64,000 nt of DNA from JABWBD01 sp040768665 (lineage in GTDB: Bacteria > Planctomycetota > Planctomycetia > Pirellulales > Thermoguttaceae), in the NCBI GenBank assembly GCA_040768665.1, contig JAXGMN010000021.1, positions 169,810 through 233,809 on the forward strand. The letters are read 5' to 3'. Below are positions 8,562-16,790 of the stretch, piece after piece. The notes under the pieces are model-generated. The model was not told the origin of the DNA, ran no database searches, and was given only the letters and a program-made list of their open reading frames with translations. A program made the translations under genes and the position numbers. Within the stretch, counting starts at the first letter, position 1. Each line of letters starts with the position of its first letter.

Positions 8562-10340
8562 CTATTCCGTTGCGCCGCTGCCCTGCTTGCCCTTCCACCA
8601 CGGGCAGAATGGGCAGTCTTCGCCCTCAGGAAAATCCTCGCCCTCTTCGTGCGGACACCCTATGTTTCCCTCGCTCATTCCGACCGATCGCACTCCGTAT
8701 TGCTTGAAGAAGCGGTCCATTTCTTCGCTGACTCGCGGGTTTTGAAGGACATTGGTCGCGACCCACCGCTTCATGATCGGCTCGGCACCTTGATGCAAAA
8801 TCACACCGGCGGCGATCTTGGTGGTCGTTTTGTCGTCGGGGCCGTACAAAGCAACCGTTCCAATGGGGAACATCCTGGTTTCAGACCCCACGGACGTTGA
8901 CTGCCGGCGTTTCAAACAGCACTTCTTGTACTTCTTTCCGCTGCCGCAGGGACAAGGATCGTTCCTTCCAACTGGGGCATCTTCTTTCTGGAATGGCCGA
9001 AGACGCTCCCAAGAAAGCCCCGCCTCGGCCGGTTCTTCCGTTTCGTCGAGTTCATTCTCGTGGTCTTCGTCGTCGAAGTCCTCATCCTCTTCGTCGTCGA
9101 AGTCCTCATCCTCATCGTCGTCGAAGTCCTCATCGTCTTCGTCGTCGAAGTCCTCATCGTCATCGTCCAGGTAATCTTCTTCCGTGAAATAGTCGAGATC
9201 CTCATCGTCTTCGTCGAATACTTCGCGTACGCGCTCTTGCTCGACTTCCGGATCCCACCCCCAGTTGTTCTCCTGGGCCTCCTCATACCAGAGGTCATAT
9301 TCGGGGAAGGAAATGCCCATAATCGTGCTGGCGGCGACCAGTCGGAACTTCAGATCGTCGAACTCCTCGTGACGCTGCTGCTTCAACATCTCTCGGATCG
9401 GGTCAACCGCCTCGTTGACGAAGTTGCCCAGCAGGGCGCTGGCAAGAAATTCCCTGATGCTTTCATCCTCCTCGGCAACCAAGAATTCCAGACACTTTTC
9501 GGCACTCAGATCCGTGTGGACTTGCTCCAGGACCTCGGCCGCGCATCGCCGGAAATCCTCGCCGCCTTCCTCCCACTGGTCGGCGATCGCTTCGACGACC
9601 CGGTCCCCGCCGATCCGCGTCAGAGCGGCAATACACGATTCGTTCAGGGGAAGATCGTCCTCATGCAGGCGCTCGACCAGCACGGCGACGGCCCTACCGA
9701 GCCGCATTCTTCCGGCCAACTCCGCAAGCAGCGGCTCGATCGGTTCTGCCCACTTTCGTTCGTCTTCTCGATAACGACGATCGAGGAGCCGCACGACCAG
9801 GTCGGCTTTGTCCCGGTGACGAGCGAGCGCCTCCACGATTAACTGGCCACGCCGGCTCTGCTCCAGGTTGAACCGGCCTCGTTTGCGGGGTTCCTGTCCC
9901 AGCAACTCCAGCTCGTTCCAAAGAGAGTCCCAGTCCCACGACTGCCGCTGGATCCGGTGCTGGAAGCGGTCGGTCAGTTCCGTCGGGAAGCATCGCAGTG
10001 TGGCCATTCCCCGCTTGAGAAGCTCGACGGGCGCGGCGCACAGCAGCAGACCGAGCGCGAAGCAGTAGTTGTCGATGGCCACATCTTCCAGGTGCCAATC
10101 CTTCTCCAGCTCGTTGCACACCCAGCGGACCGTTGGCTCCGTTTGGGGCAGCCCTTCGGCATCCCGCAGGAGGTTAAAGGCTTTGTCCCGGCCGTATTGC
10201 TCCACCGCCTGGATTACCAACGGCATGAGCGACTCGTCTTGCGTATACGAGCGGGCAAAGTAAGCTGCGGCCGTCGTGCGAATCTCTTCAACAGGAAAGA
10301 GTATCGCCTCTTTGATCGTCGAGTCGGGAGTTCGTCTCAT
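8562..10340 (-). CDS. HEAT-like repeat protein with acidic tract and SEC-C metal-binding motif
   Basis: 592 residues. The N-terminal ~370 residues are alpha-helical, HEAT/DUF1186-like (TIKEAILFPVEEIRTTAAAY..). Residues about 380-440 are an extreme Asp/Glu run (EDFDDEDDEDFDDDEDEDF type) encoded by a 24-bp DNA repeat. A SEC-C zinc motif follows (NDPCPCGSGKKYKKCC), then a C-terminal region with two Cys pairs. SEC-C motifs occur in SecA and many chaperone- or metal-linked proteins. The ATG lies only 3 bp after the stop of a truncated oxidoreductase and has no obvious ribosome site. Confidence 0.75.
   Translation of the reverse strand: MRRTPDSTIKEAILFPVEEIRTTAAAYFARSYTQDESLMPLVIQAVEQYGRDKAFNLLRDAEGLPQTEPTVRWVCNELEKDWHLEDVAIDNYCFALGLLLCAAPVELLKRGMATLRCFPTELTDRFQHRIQRQSWDWDSLWNELELLGQEPRKRGRFNLEQSRRGQLIVEALARHRDKADLVVRLLDRRYREDERKWAEPIEPLLAELAGRMRLGRAVAVLVERLHEDDLPLNESCIAALTRIGGDRVVEAIADQWEEGGEDFRRCAAEVLEQVHTDLSAEKCLEFLVAEEDESIREFLASALLGNFVNEAVDPIREMLKQQRHEEFDDLKFRLVAASTIMGISFPEYDLWYEEAQENNWGWDPEVEQERVREVFDEDDEDLDYFTEEDYLDDDDEDFDDEDDEDFDDDEDEDFDDEEDEDFDDEDHENELDETEEPAEAGLSWERLRPFQKEDAPVGRNDPCPCGSGKKYKKCCLKRRQSTSVGSETRMFPIGTVALYGPDDKTTTKIAAGVILHQGAEPIMKRWVATNVLQNPRVSEEMDRFFKQYGVRSVGMSEGNIGCPHEEGEDFPEGEDCPFCPWWKGKQGSGATE
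9066..9161. repeat. Four tandem copies of a 24-bp unit inside the acidic-tract coding region
   Basis: Units begin at 9066, 9090, 9114 and 9138 and share the core CGTCGTCGAAGTCCTCATC; differences are confined to two or three positions. On the coding strand each unit gives an eight-residue Asp/Glu/Phe block. The copy number may vary between strains. Confidence 0.9.
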
Positions 10341-10343
10341 ACG

Positions 10344-10586
10344 CTATCCATTCAGATGATTCTCGTCAACGTCGCACAGGGCGACAACGTTCTCGTCGGC
10401 AATCGAGCTGAAGTGGGCCTTGGCTCGGCCCCGGGCGCCAACCAGGGCGACATTCAGCTTGTTGCTCGGGGCATCGGCACCGCGAAGCACCGCGCTCGGC
10501 AGGACAAAGCATCCGGCCCCGGCGGCCGCAGCCGCATGGAGGAATTGCCGTCTGGGGATCGCGGTCTTCTTGGTCGGCTTCAGCAA
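10344..10586 (-). pseudogene. Truncated Gfo/Idh/MocA oxidoreductase (N-terminal 80 residues only)
   Basis: A twin-arginine signal (PRRQFLHAAAAAGAGCF) and the beginning of the NAD-binding Rossmann fold (KLNVALVGARGRAKAHF, then ENVVALCDVDENHL) are intact. Translation then stops after residue 80, where complete members reach roughly 400-460. The stop lies 3 bp before the SEC-C gene, so the rest was lost at a breakpoint near 10345. Compare the full-length relative at 19602-20912. A palindromic element lies upstream, between this fragment and the TolC-like gene. Confidence 0.8.
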
Positions 10587-10644
10587 GAGTCGGTCCTTTC
10601 TTCGGCAACGGCCACTTCAAAACGACGTAACCGTCGCGGAGCGG

Positions 10645-10725
10645 CCGGGGACTGGTCCATTTTTCGACCGCCTCCACGCATTCTGGCTGCAAAGCCATTG
10701 GCCGAAAACATGGACCTGTCCCCCT
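10645..10725. repeat. Palindromic repeat element, GGGGACTGGTCCAT variant
   Basis: The left arm CCGGGGACTGGTCCATTTTT and the right arm, complement GGGGACAGGTCCATGTTTTC, pair with the family's conserved T/A mispair after GGGGAC. The arms differ beyond the shared core (GGTCCAT instead of GGCTCCG), so this is a subfamily together with the single arm at 19411. Confidence 0.75.
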
Positions 10726-10743
10726 CTTCCACCTCGTGAACGG

Positions 10744-13170
10744 CTACTTCAAAACAACGAGAGTCTGCGTGACGATATCCGCCGGAGCGGTGGCCGGCAG
10801 AACGCCAAAGGCGTATTCCGCAATGGCTTCGTTGTACCGGGTGAGCGTATCGAGAAATGCCAGCGTCTGATCGGTCTGCTGGGCGATCGTGATCAGCAGG
10901 TCGTCCGCTGAGCGGCCGCCGTTTTGGAATTCGGCGATCGCACCGGCCCGCGCGGCATCTGCGTGAACGACGGCGGTCGCTCGCTGCTGAAGGCCTTCAC
11001 CCAGCCCCGGCACGGCGGCAGCCAGCCGCTGCATCTTCCGCGTGCCGGCGATCGAAGCCGGCTGCGACTCGAGCTTCAGCAGATAAGATCCGGCATGCGG
11101 CGGAGTGATCGGGAGGAGCCAGTTACCGTCCAAAGGGCGGCCGGTTGCTCCGGTCAGCCGGTAGTTCGCGGTCAGAAGTTCGGTACGCGCCCGGAGCTCC
11201 TCGCTCTGCACCGCAAGCTTGTACGCACGCACCCGCAGCATCGCCCCCGCGCCGCCCGGATCCTGCCGGCGTTCGAGCACGAGTGGCTCGATCTCCTCAA
11301 CGAAAGCCACCGTCTGCTTAAACACGCGTTGTTCCGCGGCTTTCTGTCGCGCCAGCCAATAGACGCCGACCAGTTCCTGCCGGCGGCCGGATGGCGCCGC
11401 TTTGAGGAAATCCAACAGCGAAATCGGCCGCGAGGAATCGGAAGCCGAGGTCTGCTCCCAGTGCAGGGCAACGGCCAACTCCTTGCAGCGCACGGCCGGC
11501 GACATTTCCAACAGCGCCGGGTAAAGACCGGTAACCGCAGCGTCGCCCGTAGGCCGCAACGCCGTTCGAGACCCGGCCGGCGGCAGCGTCGACAGAGGGA
11601 CTAAACGCCGCTCCTCGCCGAGGGCCGAAGGCGCTGCGTCGGAAGGTGCGGCCCCGTCTGCCGGCTGCTTCGCCGCTGGCTCGGTGTCCTCCTGCGACGG
11701 ATTGCCGCCGCCGGAAGTCGGTTGGGAATCCTCCGGCTTGGCGGGCGGTGAGGCAGACGCCGGCATCGCGGAAGGAACGGGGTCCAATTCGGGCAGTTCC
11801 CGCGGGGGCGCTGGCGTCGGTTCCGAGCCGGATTCGGGGGCCGGCCGGGAGCCGGTCGCCGGGCCCTGCACCTCCGTTGATGGGAAGGACTTGGGTCGAG
11901 GAGGAGCGAGGGTCGGCTGGCCGGTTCGCTTAGGCGACGATGCCAAGGGAGCCGTGTGCATCGCCGGCTGGACCTCCGATGCCTCGGCCGGCCGCGGTCC
12001 GGAAGGCAGCGATCCGGCGGAAGTATTGCCTGCCGGCTGCTGCGAGTGCCCGGAGCGGCGGATCAGCATTCCGATCAATCCGGAGCCGGTCGTCCCCGGA
12101 GCCACCACCGCGAGAGCATAGTCGGCGATGTCGTGGTTGTAGCGGCCCACGGCGGCGATCAAGGCCTGTCGCTGGCGGCCAAGCTGGCCCATCGCGGCCA
12201 GCACCGTCGTGAAACCGATCCGGCCCTCGCGGTAGGCGTCGATCACTGCTTCCAAGGCGTCGCCCGCCGCGTGGACGGCCTCCGCCCGAAGATCGATGAC
12301 GCGGCGCTGGATGGGCAAGGTGCGATCGATCAAACGGGCCTGTGGCGGCGCGGCACGCAGGGCGAACAGTTCGTCGAACTGGGTCCGGTAGGGACCGACG
12401 TGCGGCGGGTCCGCGGGCAGCGGAAGTCCGGCGTCCATCGGCAGCAGTGCCGCATCCGCCAGCGCGTTCTGCGCCTCACGGGCTGCGACCTCGGCGGCTT
12501 CCAGGGCCGCCGCGGCCGACGACTGTGCCGTCTTGAGCATCGCCGCGTCGGCAGGCCGCACCTGGATTTGCGAGATGGCGGCGTTCTCGGCGAACGCGAA
12601 ATGGTACTCCGCCACGGCTTCCGCCAGACGCCAGTACGCGTGTGTGATTTCCGCCTGCCGCTGCTGCTGGATCGTGTTGGCAAGAACGTCCATGAGCGTC
12701 ACGCGGCGGCCCGTAATCGCACCGCCGGTCGGAAGGACCAGCGCCTCTGCAACCATTTCCGGCGGCAATGGTCTGCGGCCTGCCGTACCCAGTTCCGCCG
12801 GCGGACTCGACGGAACCGAGGACTGCTGCCCAATGGACTGCGCCGGCGGCGAGGTGTTCAACGTGGATCTCATCGGCGATCGGGGAGGCAACGATGAGTC
12901 CGGCTGCTCGGAAGGAACCGCCACTGAGGGCGATGACGACTGCGGCAGCAATTGCTGCACCGCAGGCGCCGGAGCCGCTTGGATCCGCCCCATCGAACCT
13001 TCTGAAGGCGACTGTAGGATCGACGGCACCGAGGGCATCGAAGATCCCGACTGGGGTCCCGCGCCCTCTGCGGCGGGCTGTGCCTGTTGGCTCGGAGCCA
13101 AGACCGCGGGCGGAACAACCTCCGATAACTGGCTGATCACCAGCAGAGCGAGACCAAGGTGCAATTCCAT
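10744..13170 (-). CDS. TolC-like outer-membrane efflux protein with internal duplication
   Basis: 808 residues with an N-terminal signal (MELHLGLALLVISQLSEVVP). Two related helical modules are present: about residues 170-390 (LMDVLANTIQQQRQAEITHA..YWRLAEAVAEY ... RYNHDIADYALAVV) and about 570-808 (SLLDFLKAAPSGRRQELVGV..YWLARQKAAEQ ... RYNEAIAEYAFGVL). They are joined by a ~170-residue Pro/Ser-rich linker. Each has the long-helix pattern of one TolC hairpin repeat ending in RYN..IA.YA. The ATG at 13170 is preceded by GGAGG at 8 bp. It is likely a planctomycete-specific TolC relative; the substrate is unknown and no pump genes are adjacent. Confidence 0.65.
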   Translation of the reverse strand: MELHLGLALLVISQLSEVVPPAVLAPSQQAQPAAEGAGPQSGSSMPSVPSILQSPSEGSMGRIQAAPAPAVQQLLPQSSSPSVAVPSEQPDSSLPPRSPMRSTLNTSPPAQSIGQQSSVPSSPPAELGTAGRRPLPPEMVAEALVLPTGGAITGRRVTLMDVLANTIQQQRQAEITHAYWRLAEAVAEYHFAFAENAAISQIQVRPADAAMLKTAQSSAAAALEAAEVAAREAQNALADAALLPMDAGLPLPADPPHVGPYRTQFDELFALRAAPPQARLIDRTLPIQRRVIDLRAEAVHAAGDALEAVIDAYREGRIGFTTVLAAMGQLGRQRQALIAAVGRYNHDIADYALAVVAPGTTGSGLIGMLIRRSGHSQQPAGNTSAGSLPSGPRPAEASEVQPAMHTAPLASSPKRTGQPTLAPPRPKSFPSTEVQGPATGSRPAPESGSEPTPAPPRELPELDPVPSAMPASASPPAKPEDSQPTSGGGNPSQEDTEPAAKQPADGAAPSDAAPSALGEERRLVPLSTLPPAGSRTALRPTGDAAVTGLYPALLEMSPAVRCKELAVALHWEQTSASDSSRPISLLDFLKAAPSGRRQELVGVYWLARQKAAEQRVFKQTVAFVEEIEPLVLERRQDPGGAGAMLRVRAYKLAVQSEELRARTELLTANYRLTGATGRPLDGNWLLPITPPHAGSYLLKLESQPASIAGTRKMQRLAAAVPGLGEGLQQRATAVVHADAARAGAIAEFQNGGRSADDLLITIAQQTDQTLAFLDTLTRYNEAIAEYAFGVLPATAPADIVTQTLVVLK

Positions 13171-13277
13171 ACGAGCCACCTCCGAGGTAGGAGTGACAGG
13201 GCAAATGCTTCCAGCAAGTCATAACTTGCCATGTCCGCCCTGAAACGTCAATCCAAACACACCCCGATCCCGGGGCG

Positions 13278-13364
13278 ATGAAAAACAGGACTGGGCTCTG
13301 CAACGCCTTGTACCTGCTACCGAAACAAGCCACGAGTCGTTGCGGTGCCTGTCCCCTTTTTCAT
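13278..13364. repeat. Palindromic repeat element, GGGGACTGGCTCC family
   Basis: The arms ATGAAAAACAGGACTGGGCT and, facing, TGCGGTGCCTGTCCCCTTTT (continuing TCAT) form the usual imperfect palindrome, with one extra base in the left arm. It starts about 110 bp upstream of the TolC-like start codon. Confidence 0.75.
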
Positions 13365-13432
13365 TAGACCACCCCCCTCCCGGCCGATCACCGGGGACCG
13401 GCGGTTTCACGTAAGAGCCGATCCCAAAACCG

Positions 13433-13484
13433 CCGGGGACTGGCTCATTTTGCGGAGTCTTCGGAGCAAAATGTGCCTATCCCC
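13433..13484. repeat. Short palindromic repeat element, GGGGACTGGCTCAT variant
   Basis: The left arm is CCGGGGACTGGCTCATTTTG and the complement of the right arm is GGGGATAGGCACATTTTGC. The two T/A mispairs fall at the same two positions as in the long copies, although the rest of the stem differs and the loop is only about ten bases. It is a compact member of the family. Confidence 0.75.
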
Positions 13485-13566
13485 TTCTCCTCCGAGGTCT
13501 TGGGATAGGTTCTGAAGCAGCCTGACTGCTGAGAACAGGCGGCTGAATGCCTTCAGATCCCTGCAA

Positions 13567-13779
13567 CTACCTCGGCTTCCCAAGCGGCGGGCTTTCCAGG
13601 TCGTCGCGGTCCGCGGGGTGCCACAACGGCAAACCTCGCTGGATCCGGGAAGCAAGGACCTGAACTTTTTCCGAAGTACCTGGCATGGCGTCCGTGCCTT
13701 CAAACTGGTCGGCTCCCATCTCCGCGGGCTCGAAATCCCATAGCCCGATCCTGATCGCCTCCAACACGGACTTTGGCAC
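13567..13779 (-). CDS. Small conserved-type protein, unknown function
   Basis: 70 residues beginning MPKSVLEAIRIGLWDFEPAE and ending RGLPLWHPADRDDLESPP. The GTG start is preceded by a strong AGGAGG six bases upstream. The composition is normal for coding DNA, and the pattern (acidic middle, EKVQVLASRIQRGLPLWHP) resembles small planctomycete proteins I have seen without assigned function. It sits alone among palindromic elements. Confidence 0.6.
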   Translation of the reverse strand: MPKSVLEAIRIGLWDFEPAEMGADQFEGTDAMPGTSEKVQVLASRIQRGLPLWHPADRDDLESPPLGKPR

Positions 13780-13849
13780 TGGCTTCCTCCTGCTTTAGAT
13801 ACAACCACCCCCTGCAGCGGGACCGCGATGACAGAAAAGAGACCTGGGG

Positions 13850-13933
13850 TGATGAAAAAGGGATTGGCTCCGCAAGACTTTGCACTTTGCTCGCAGACAC
13901 CCACGATCACTTGCGGTGCCCGTTCCCTTTTTA
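13850..13933. repeat. Palindromic repeat element, GGGGACTGGCTCC family
   Basis: The left arm TGATGAAAAAGGGATTGGCT (continuing CCGCAAG) faces a right arm CTTGCGGTGCCCGTTCCCTT (continuing TTTACC). The inner CCGCAAG/CTTGCGG and outer A5/T5 pair exactly. It lies about 70 bp upstream of the 70-residue protein gene. Confidence 0.75.
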
Positions 13934-14125
13934 CCAGACCAGAAGAGATCTGCCGGCACGCCCCACCTTTCAGGATGTACCACCACGCCTGAAGCGGCCA
14001 GTATTGGCCTTTTGGCGGAACTTGTCAAGCATTTTTGGCCTGTGGCACCAATCGTTCAGTCTGGACCGGGAGGAATTGTTCGAACGACGCTAAGGCTTCA
14101 CGGCAAACACCCGCACCGTGGCGGT

Positions 14126-14234
14126 GGGCTGATAAAAACGGGGACTGGCTCCGCAACATCTTGTGTGGTCGCTCTGGCTAAACCGCTATTAGTTGCGGTG
14201 CCTGTCCCCGTTTTTATCAAGTTTTTATCAGCCC
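14126..14234. repeat. 109-bp palindromic repeat, copy 1 of an identical pair
   Basis: It runs from GGGCTGATAAAAACGGGGAC to the closing TTTTTATCAGCCC. The arms pair with the two conserved T/A mispairs, and the right end carries an extra TTTTTATCA duplication. The sequence is identical base for base to 28007-28115. Its right end coincides with the premature end of the arsM fragment and supplies that stop codon. Confidence 0.9.
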
Positions 14235-14578
14235 GTGCCCCGTGCCGCGTTCCGGCGAGCCAGTTCCAGCATGTCGGACGTCATATCGATCCCGATGGCC
14301 TTGCCGGTCGGCCCGACTTTCTGTGCGGCCAGGAACACGTCGAGCCCGCCCCCGCAGCCCAGGTCAACCACCGTTTCGCCCGGCTTGAGGCTGGCGAATG
14401 CCGTAGGGTTGCCGCAAGAAACGCCCATATTGGCCTCGGCGGGAATCGACGCAAGTTGCTCGGGTGTGTAGCCAAACGCCTCGGCCACCGCGTGAACTCC
14501 GTGTTGTTTGCTGGACAACCCACTTTTGGCGAGCGATGCGTATCGCGACTGGACGGCTTGCTGAACGCTATGGGGCAT
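14228..14578 (-). pseudogene. arsM: Truncated arsenite methyltransferase (ArsM-like), N-terminal 116 residues
   Basis: It begins MPHSVQQAVQSRYASLAKSG and contains the ArsM-typical stretch IPAEANMGVSCGNPTAFASL and the SAM-binding VVDLGCGGGLDVFLAAQKVG, then IGIDMTSDML. Translation stops at residue 116, whereas complete ArsM proteins are about 260-350 residues and need cysteines further on to bind arsenite. The stop is supplied by the palindromic repeat at 14126-14234. Its start overlaps the preceding small gene, so it is still in a coupled operon with arsR and a cysteine desulfurase. It is unlikely to be catalytically active. Confidence 0.8.
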
Positions 14579-14732
14579 TGACAGGCTCCTTTGCAGAGGG
14601 AATCTCAATCGGCTTGCTCGTCGCCGACCCGCGGCGCGGAGCCAGCATCTCCCAAGCGGCCATTGCCGACAGGACGCCGACAAAGAAGCCCAGCCGAATG
14701 GCCGGCTCGTATTGGAACAGATCGACGCTCAT
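14568..14732 (-). pseudogene. 54-residue membrane peptide, N-terminal remnant of a sterol-desaturase-like protein
   Basis: It starts by ATGA overlap with the cysteine desulfurase stop and overlaps the arsM start by 11 bases. The sequence EPAIRLGFFVGVLSAMAAWE followed by MLAPRR is the usual first membrane helix of fatty-acid hydroxylase/sterol desaturase family proteins, but none of the His-box regions follow. Either an internal deletion removed about 250 residues, or the peptide now serves as a small membrane protein. The fragment reading is more likely. Confidence 0.55.
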
Positions 14733-15889
14733 GGCTGGACAATGATTCCGGTCAGCAATTCAACAACGCGTTCCACTTCAGCCGCAGTGGTCGTGCGGCC
14801 CAGACTGAACCGGATGGCGCCCAGGCCGGTCGCCTCGTCCAGTCCCATCGCCTCGAGCACCGGGCTCATTTCCGCTTGCCCCGCGTGACATGCGGAACCG
14901 GTGGACGCTGCGACCCCCTCGAGCCGCGCGAGCACTTCGTCGCCGCGGAAGCCGCGAAAACTGACGTTGAGCGTGTTCGGCAATCGCTCGTCCGGATGCC
15001 CGTTGAGCACGACCCGGTTCCCGAAACGCTCCCGCATCAAGGTCCAGAAGCGGTCGGTGAGCGACGCCACCCGCTCATCGGCGATCCAGTCCTGCGCAAT
15101 CCGGCAGGCCTCGCCCAGCGCCACGGCCAGGAGCACATTCTCGGTGCCCGCGCGACGCCCCGCCTCATGGCTTCCGCCGTGCAGCCAGGGCTCCAACTTC
15201 ACTCCCTCGCGGACGAACAAGGCCCCGACGCCCTTGGGTGCGTAGAGCTTGTGTCCTGCCACGCTCAACAGGTCCACGCCGAGGGCCTCGACATCCACCG
15301 GGACCTTGCCAATGGTCTGCGCGGCGTCGGTATGCACGAGCACGCCGGCCTCCCGCGCGATCCGGGCGATCTTGGCGATCGGTTCGAGTGTGCCCACCTC
15401 GTTGTTCGCGTGCATCACTGAGACGAGCACGGTCTCGGCCCGCAGCGCCTTGTGGACCTCGCCGGGATCCACACGCCCGTAACGATCGACGGGCAAATAG
15501 GTGACTTCCGCCCCAAGGGATTCCAGAAACCGGCACGGCTCGAGAATCGCAGGGTGCTCGATTTGCGTGGTGATGAAATGCGGGCGGGGACACTGTTTTC
15601 GCAAGGAAAAGAACACGCCCTTCAGCGCCGTGTTGTTCGCCTCGGTGCCTCCCGAGGTAAAAACCACCTCCGTGGGATCGCACCCGATGAGCATGGCCAC
15701 CCGGGACCGGGCCTTCTCGACGGCGTCGCGGGCCGGCACGCCCGCCCAGTGCAGGCTCGACGGGTTGCCGAAGGCTTCCGCGAGATAGGGTGTCATCGCC
15801 GCCACGACCTCCGGGGCCAACGGAGTGGAGGCGTTGAAGTCGAGGTAGATTCGATCGCTCTTTTCGGCAGGCATGGGCAGCAACCTCAT
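14729..15889 (-). CDS. Cysteine desulfurase (NifS/IscS class, PLP-dependent)
   Basis: 386 residues, full length. It removes sulfur from cysteine as an enzyme-bound persulfide. Visible features are the N-terminal IYLDFNASTP, His111 (QIEHPA), the Asp of HTDAAQT, PLP-binding Lys214 (SVAGHKLYAPKG), GGSHEAGRRAGTEN, and the catalytic loop Cys334 (ASTGSACHAG). The start overlaps the arsR stop (ATGA), so expression is probably under ArsR-family control. In this setting it may serve arsenic- or selenium-linked sulfur chemistry rather than general Fe-S assembly; that part is inference. Confidence 0.9.
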   Translation of the reverse strand: MRLLPMPAEKSDRIYLDFNASTPLAPEVVAAMTPYLAEAFGNPSSLHWAGVPARDAVEKARSRVAMLIGCDPTEVVFTSGGTEANNTALKGVFFSLRKQCPRPHFITTQIEHPAILEPCRFLESLGAEVTYLPVDRYGRVDPGEVHKALRAETVLVSVMHANNEVGTLEPIAKIARIAREAGVLVHTDAAQTIGKVPVDVEALGVDLLSVAGHKLYAPKGVGALFVREGVKLEPWLHGGSHEAGRRAGTENVLLAVALGEACRIAQDWIADERVASLTDRFWTLMRERFGNRVVLNGHPDERLPNTLNVSFRGFRGDEVLARLEGVAASTGSACHAGQAEMSPVLEAMGLDEATGLGAIRFSLGRTTTAAEVERVVELLTGIIVQP

Positions 15890-16242
15890 CTGGCCGGCCG
15901 GGCTAAGCTGCGGCCCGGCCGCTGTTTCTCGGCGTTGATTTGTTCGGCGGTTCGCCGCACGGGTGACTCCTCCCGGTCCAGCAGCCGAAGCATGTCGCGC
16001 ACCAGCTTCGGTCGGGCGAGATAGTAGCAGCGAAGGGCGCCGTCCTGCGCGAAATCGACCAGCCCGGCGTTCCGCAGGACCGCCAGGTGCTGCGAGATGT
16101 TGGCCTGCCGCGCCGGCAGCAGTTCCTCCATATCGGTGACGCACTTTGTCCCGTCGAGAAGTTCTTCGAGGATTTTCAGGCGCGTCGGATGGGCGAATGC
16201 TTTGAGCATTTCCGCGGTCGCTCTCAAGTCGGCTTGTTCCAT
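15886..16242 (-). CDS. ArsR/SmtB-family transcriptional repressor
   Basis: 118 residues with the winged-helix core (AFAHPTRLKILEELLDGTKC ... ARQANISQHLAVLRNAGLVD ... GALRCYYLARP). The classical ELCVC arsenic site is not present; Cys34 (TKCVTDME) and Cys72 are the only cysteines visible, so the ligand may differ. It leads a coupled set (arsR, cysteine desulfurase, two truncated genes). A palindromic element lies just upstream, where the promoter would be. A likely operator-type dyad at 16955-16976 sits before the first gene of the cluster. Confidence 0.88.
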   Translation of the reverse strand: MEQADLRATAEMLKAFAHPTRLKILEELLDGTKCVTDMEELLPARQANISQHLAVLRNAGLVDFAQDGALRCYYLARPKLVRDMLRLLDREESPVRRTAEQINAEKQRPGRSLARPAR

Positions 16243-16289
16243 GGTTGAATCATCTTGCTCTTAAGGCGGCCTGCGGCCGCAACACAAAT

Positions 16290-16384
16290 CGTTTAACCGC
16301 AACGGCCAACGGCCTGCGCGGGCAGTGGTAATAAAGCCTGCCACGGCAAATCCCGCGCAGGCCGTTGGCCGTAGCGGTTAAACG
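16290..16384. repeat. Palindromic element with 33-bp arms (one mismatch), separate family
   Basis: Arms 16290-16322 and 16352-16384 match as an inverted repeat except for one position: CGTTTAACCGCAACGGCCAA in one arm, CGTTTAACCGCTACGGCCAA in the other. The single mismatch is again an A/T exchange, giving a like-with-like mispair in a folded strand. The element overlaps the aberrant 3' end of the glycosyltransferase fragment and the arsR leader. Confidence 0.85.
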
Positions 16385-16790
16385 AGCCAAACGTCTCATG
16401 GGTCTCTTCAGGCCGGCCGAAGGCATCGGCAACGAGGGTGGCGGTCAACGCCGGGCAGTCCGTGCCGACGAGGACCGTCCGGTCCGCCCCGTTTTCCCCG
16501 GCATCCTCGATCGCGCGGGCCATCCGCGCGCCCAGATCGCCTTCTCCTTGCGGACGATAGGTCCACTCGGTCCCAAAGCACGCCCCCATGAGCCGTTCGT
16601 CGCCGCCGTCGTATCGCACTTCCACATCGACCGCACGGCAGGCGGCCAGTTGGCGAGCCCAGCCGAGCGTGTGCCGGGTCATGGCGCGGTGCAACTCGGC
16701 GGCGCCGTCCCGCCCGAGGGCGGGAATGAGCCGCCGCTTCGCCTTGCCGGGCTCGGGATAGCGCGTGAAGACGATGAGACGCTGGTTCAT
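16293..16790 (-). pseudogene. Truncated TIGR04282-type (arsenosugar) glycosyltransferase
   Basis: 165 residues. The first ~130 match the family well: MNQRLIVFTRYPEPGKAKRR, EVRYDGGDERLM, QGEGDLGARMARAIEDAGEN and VLVGTDCPALTATLVADAF. After that, the expected region with the GPA.DGGYYLIGL motif is missing. The remaining ~30 residues are encoded by the palindromic element at 16290-16384. Complete proteins are about 200-230 residues. TIGR04282 proteins accompany ArsM in arsenosugar clusters, which fits the neighbours. The start overlaps the upstream small gene (ATGA). Confidence 0.8.

Noticed and set aside
9066..9161. Tandem repeats as a CRISPR array
   Set aside because: The units are contiguous, without spacers, and lie in frame inside a gene.
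13180..14235. CRISPR-like or IS element cluster
   Set aside because: The palindromes are separate hairpins with variable loops and spacing, and no transposase or cas gene is near.
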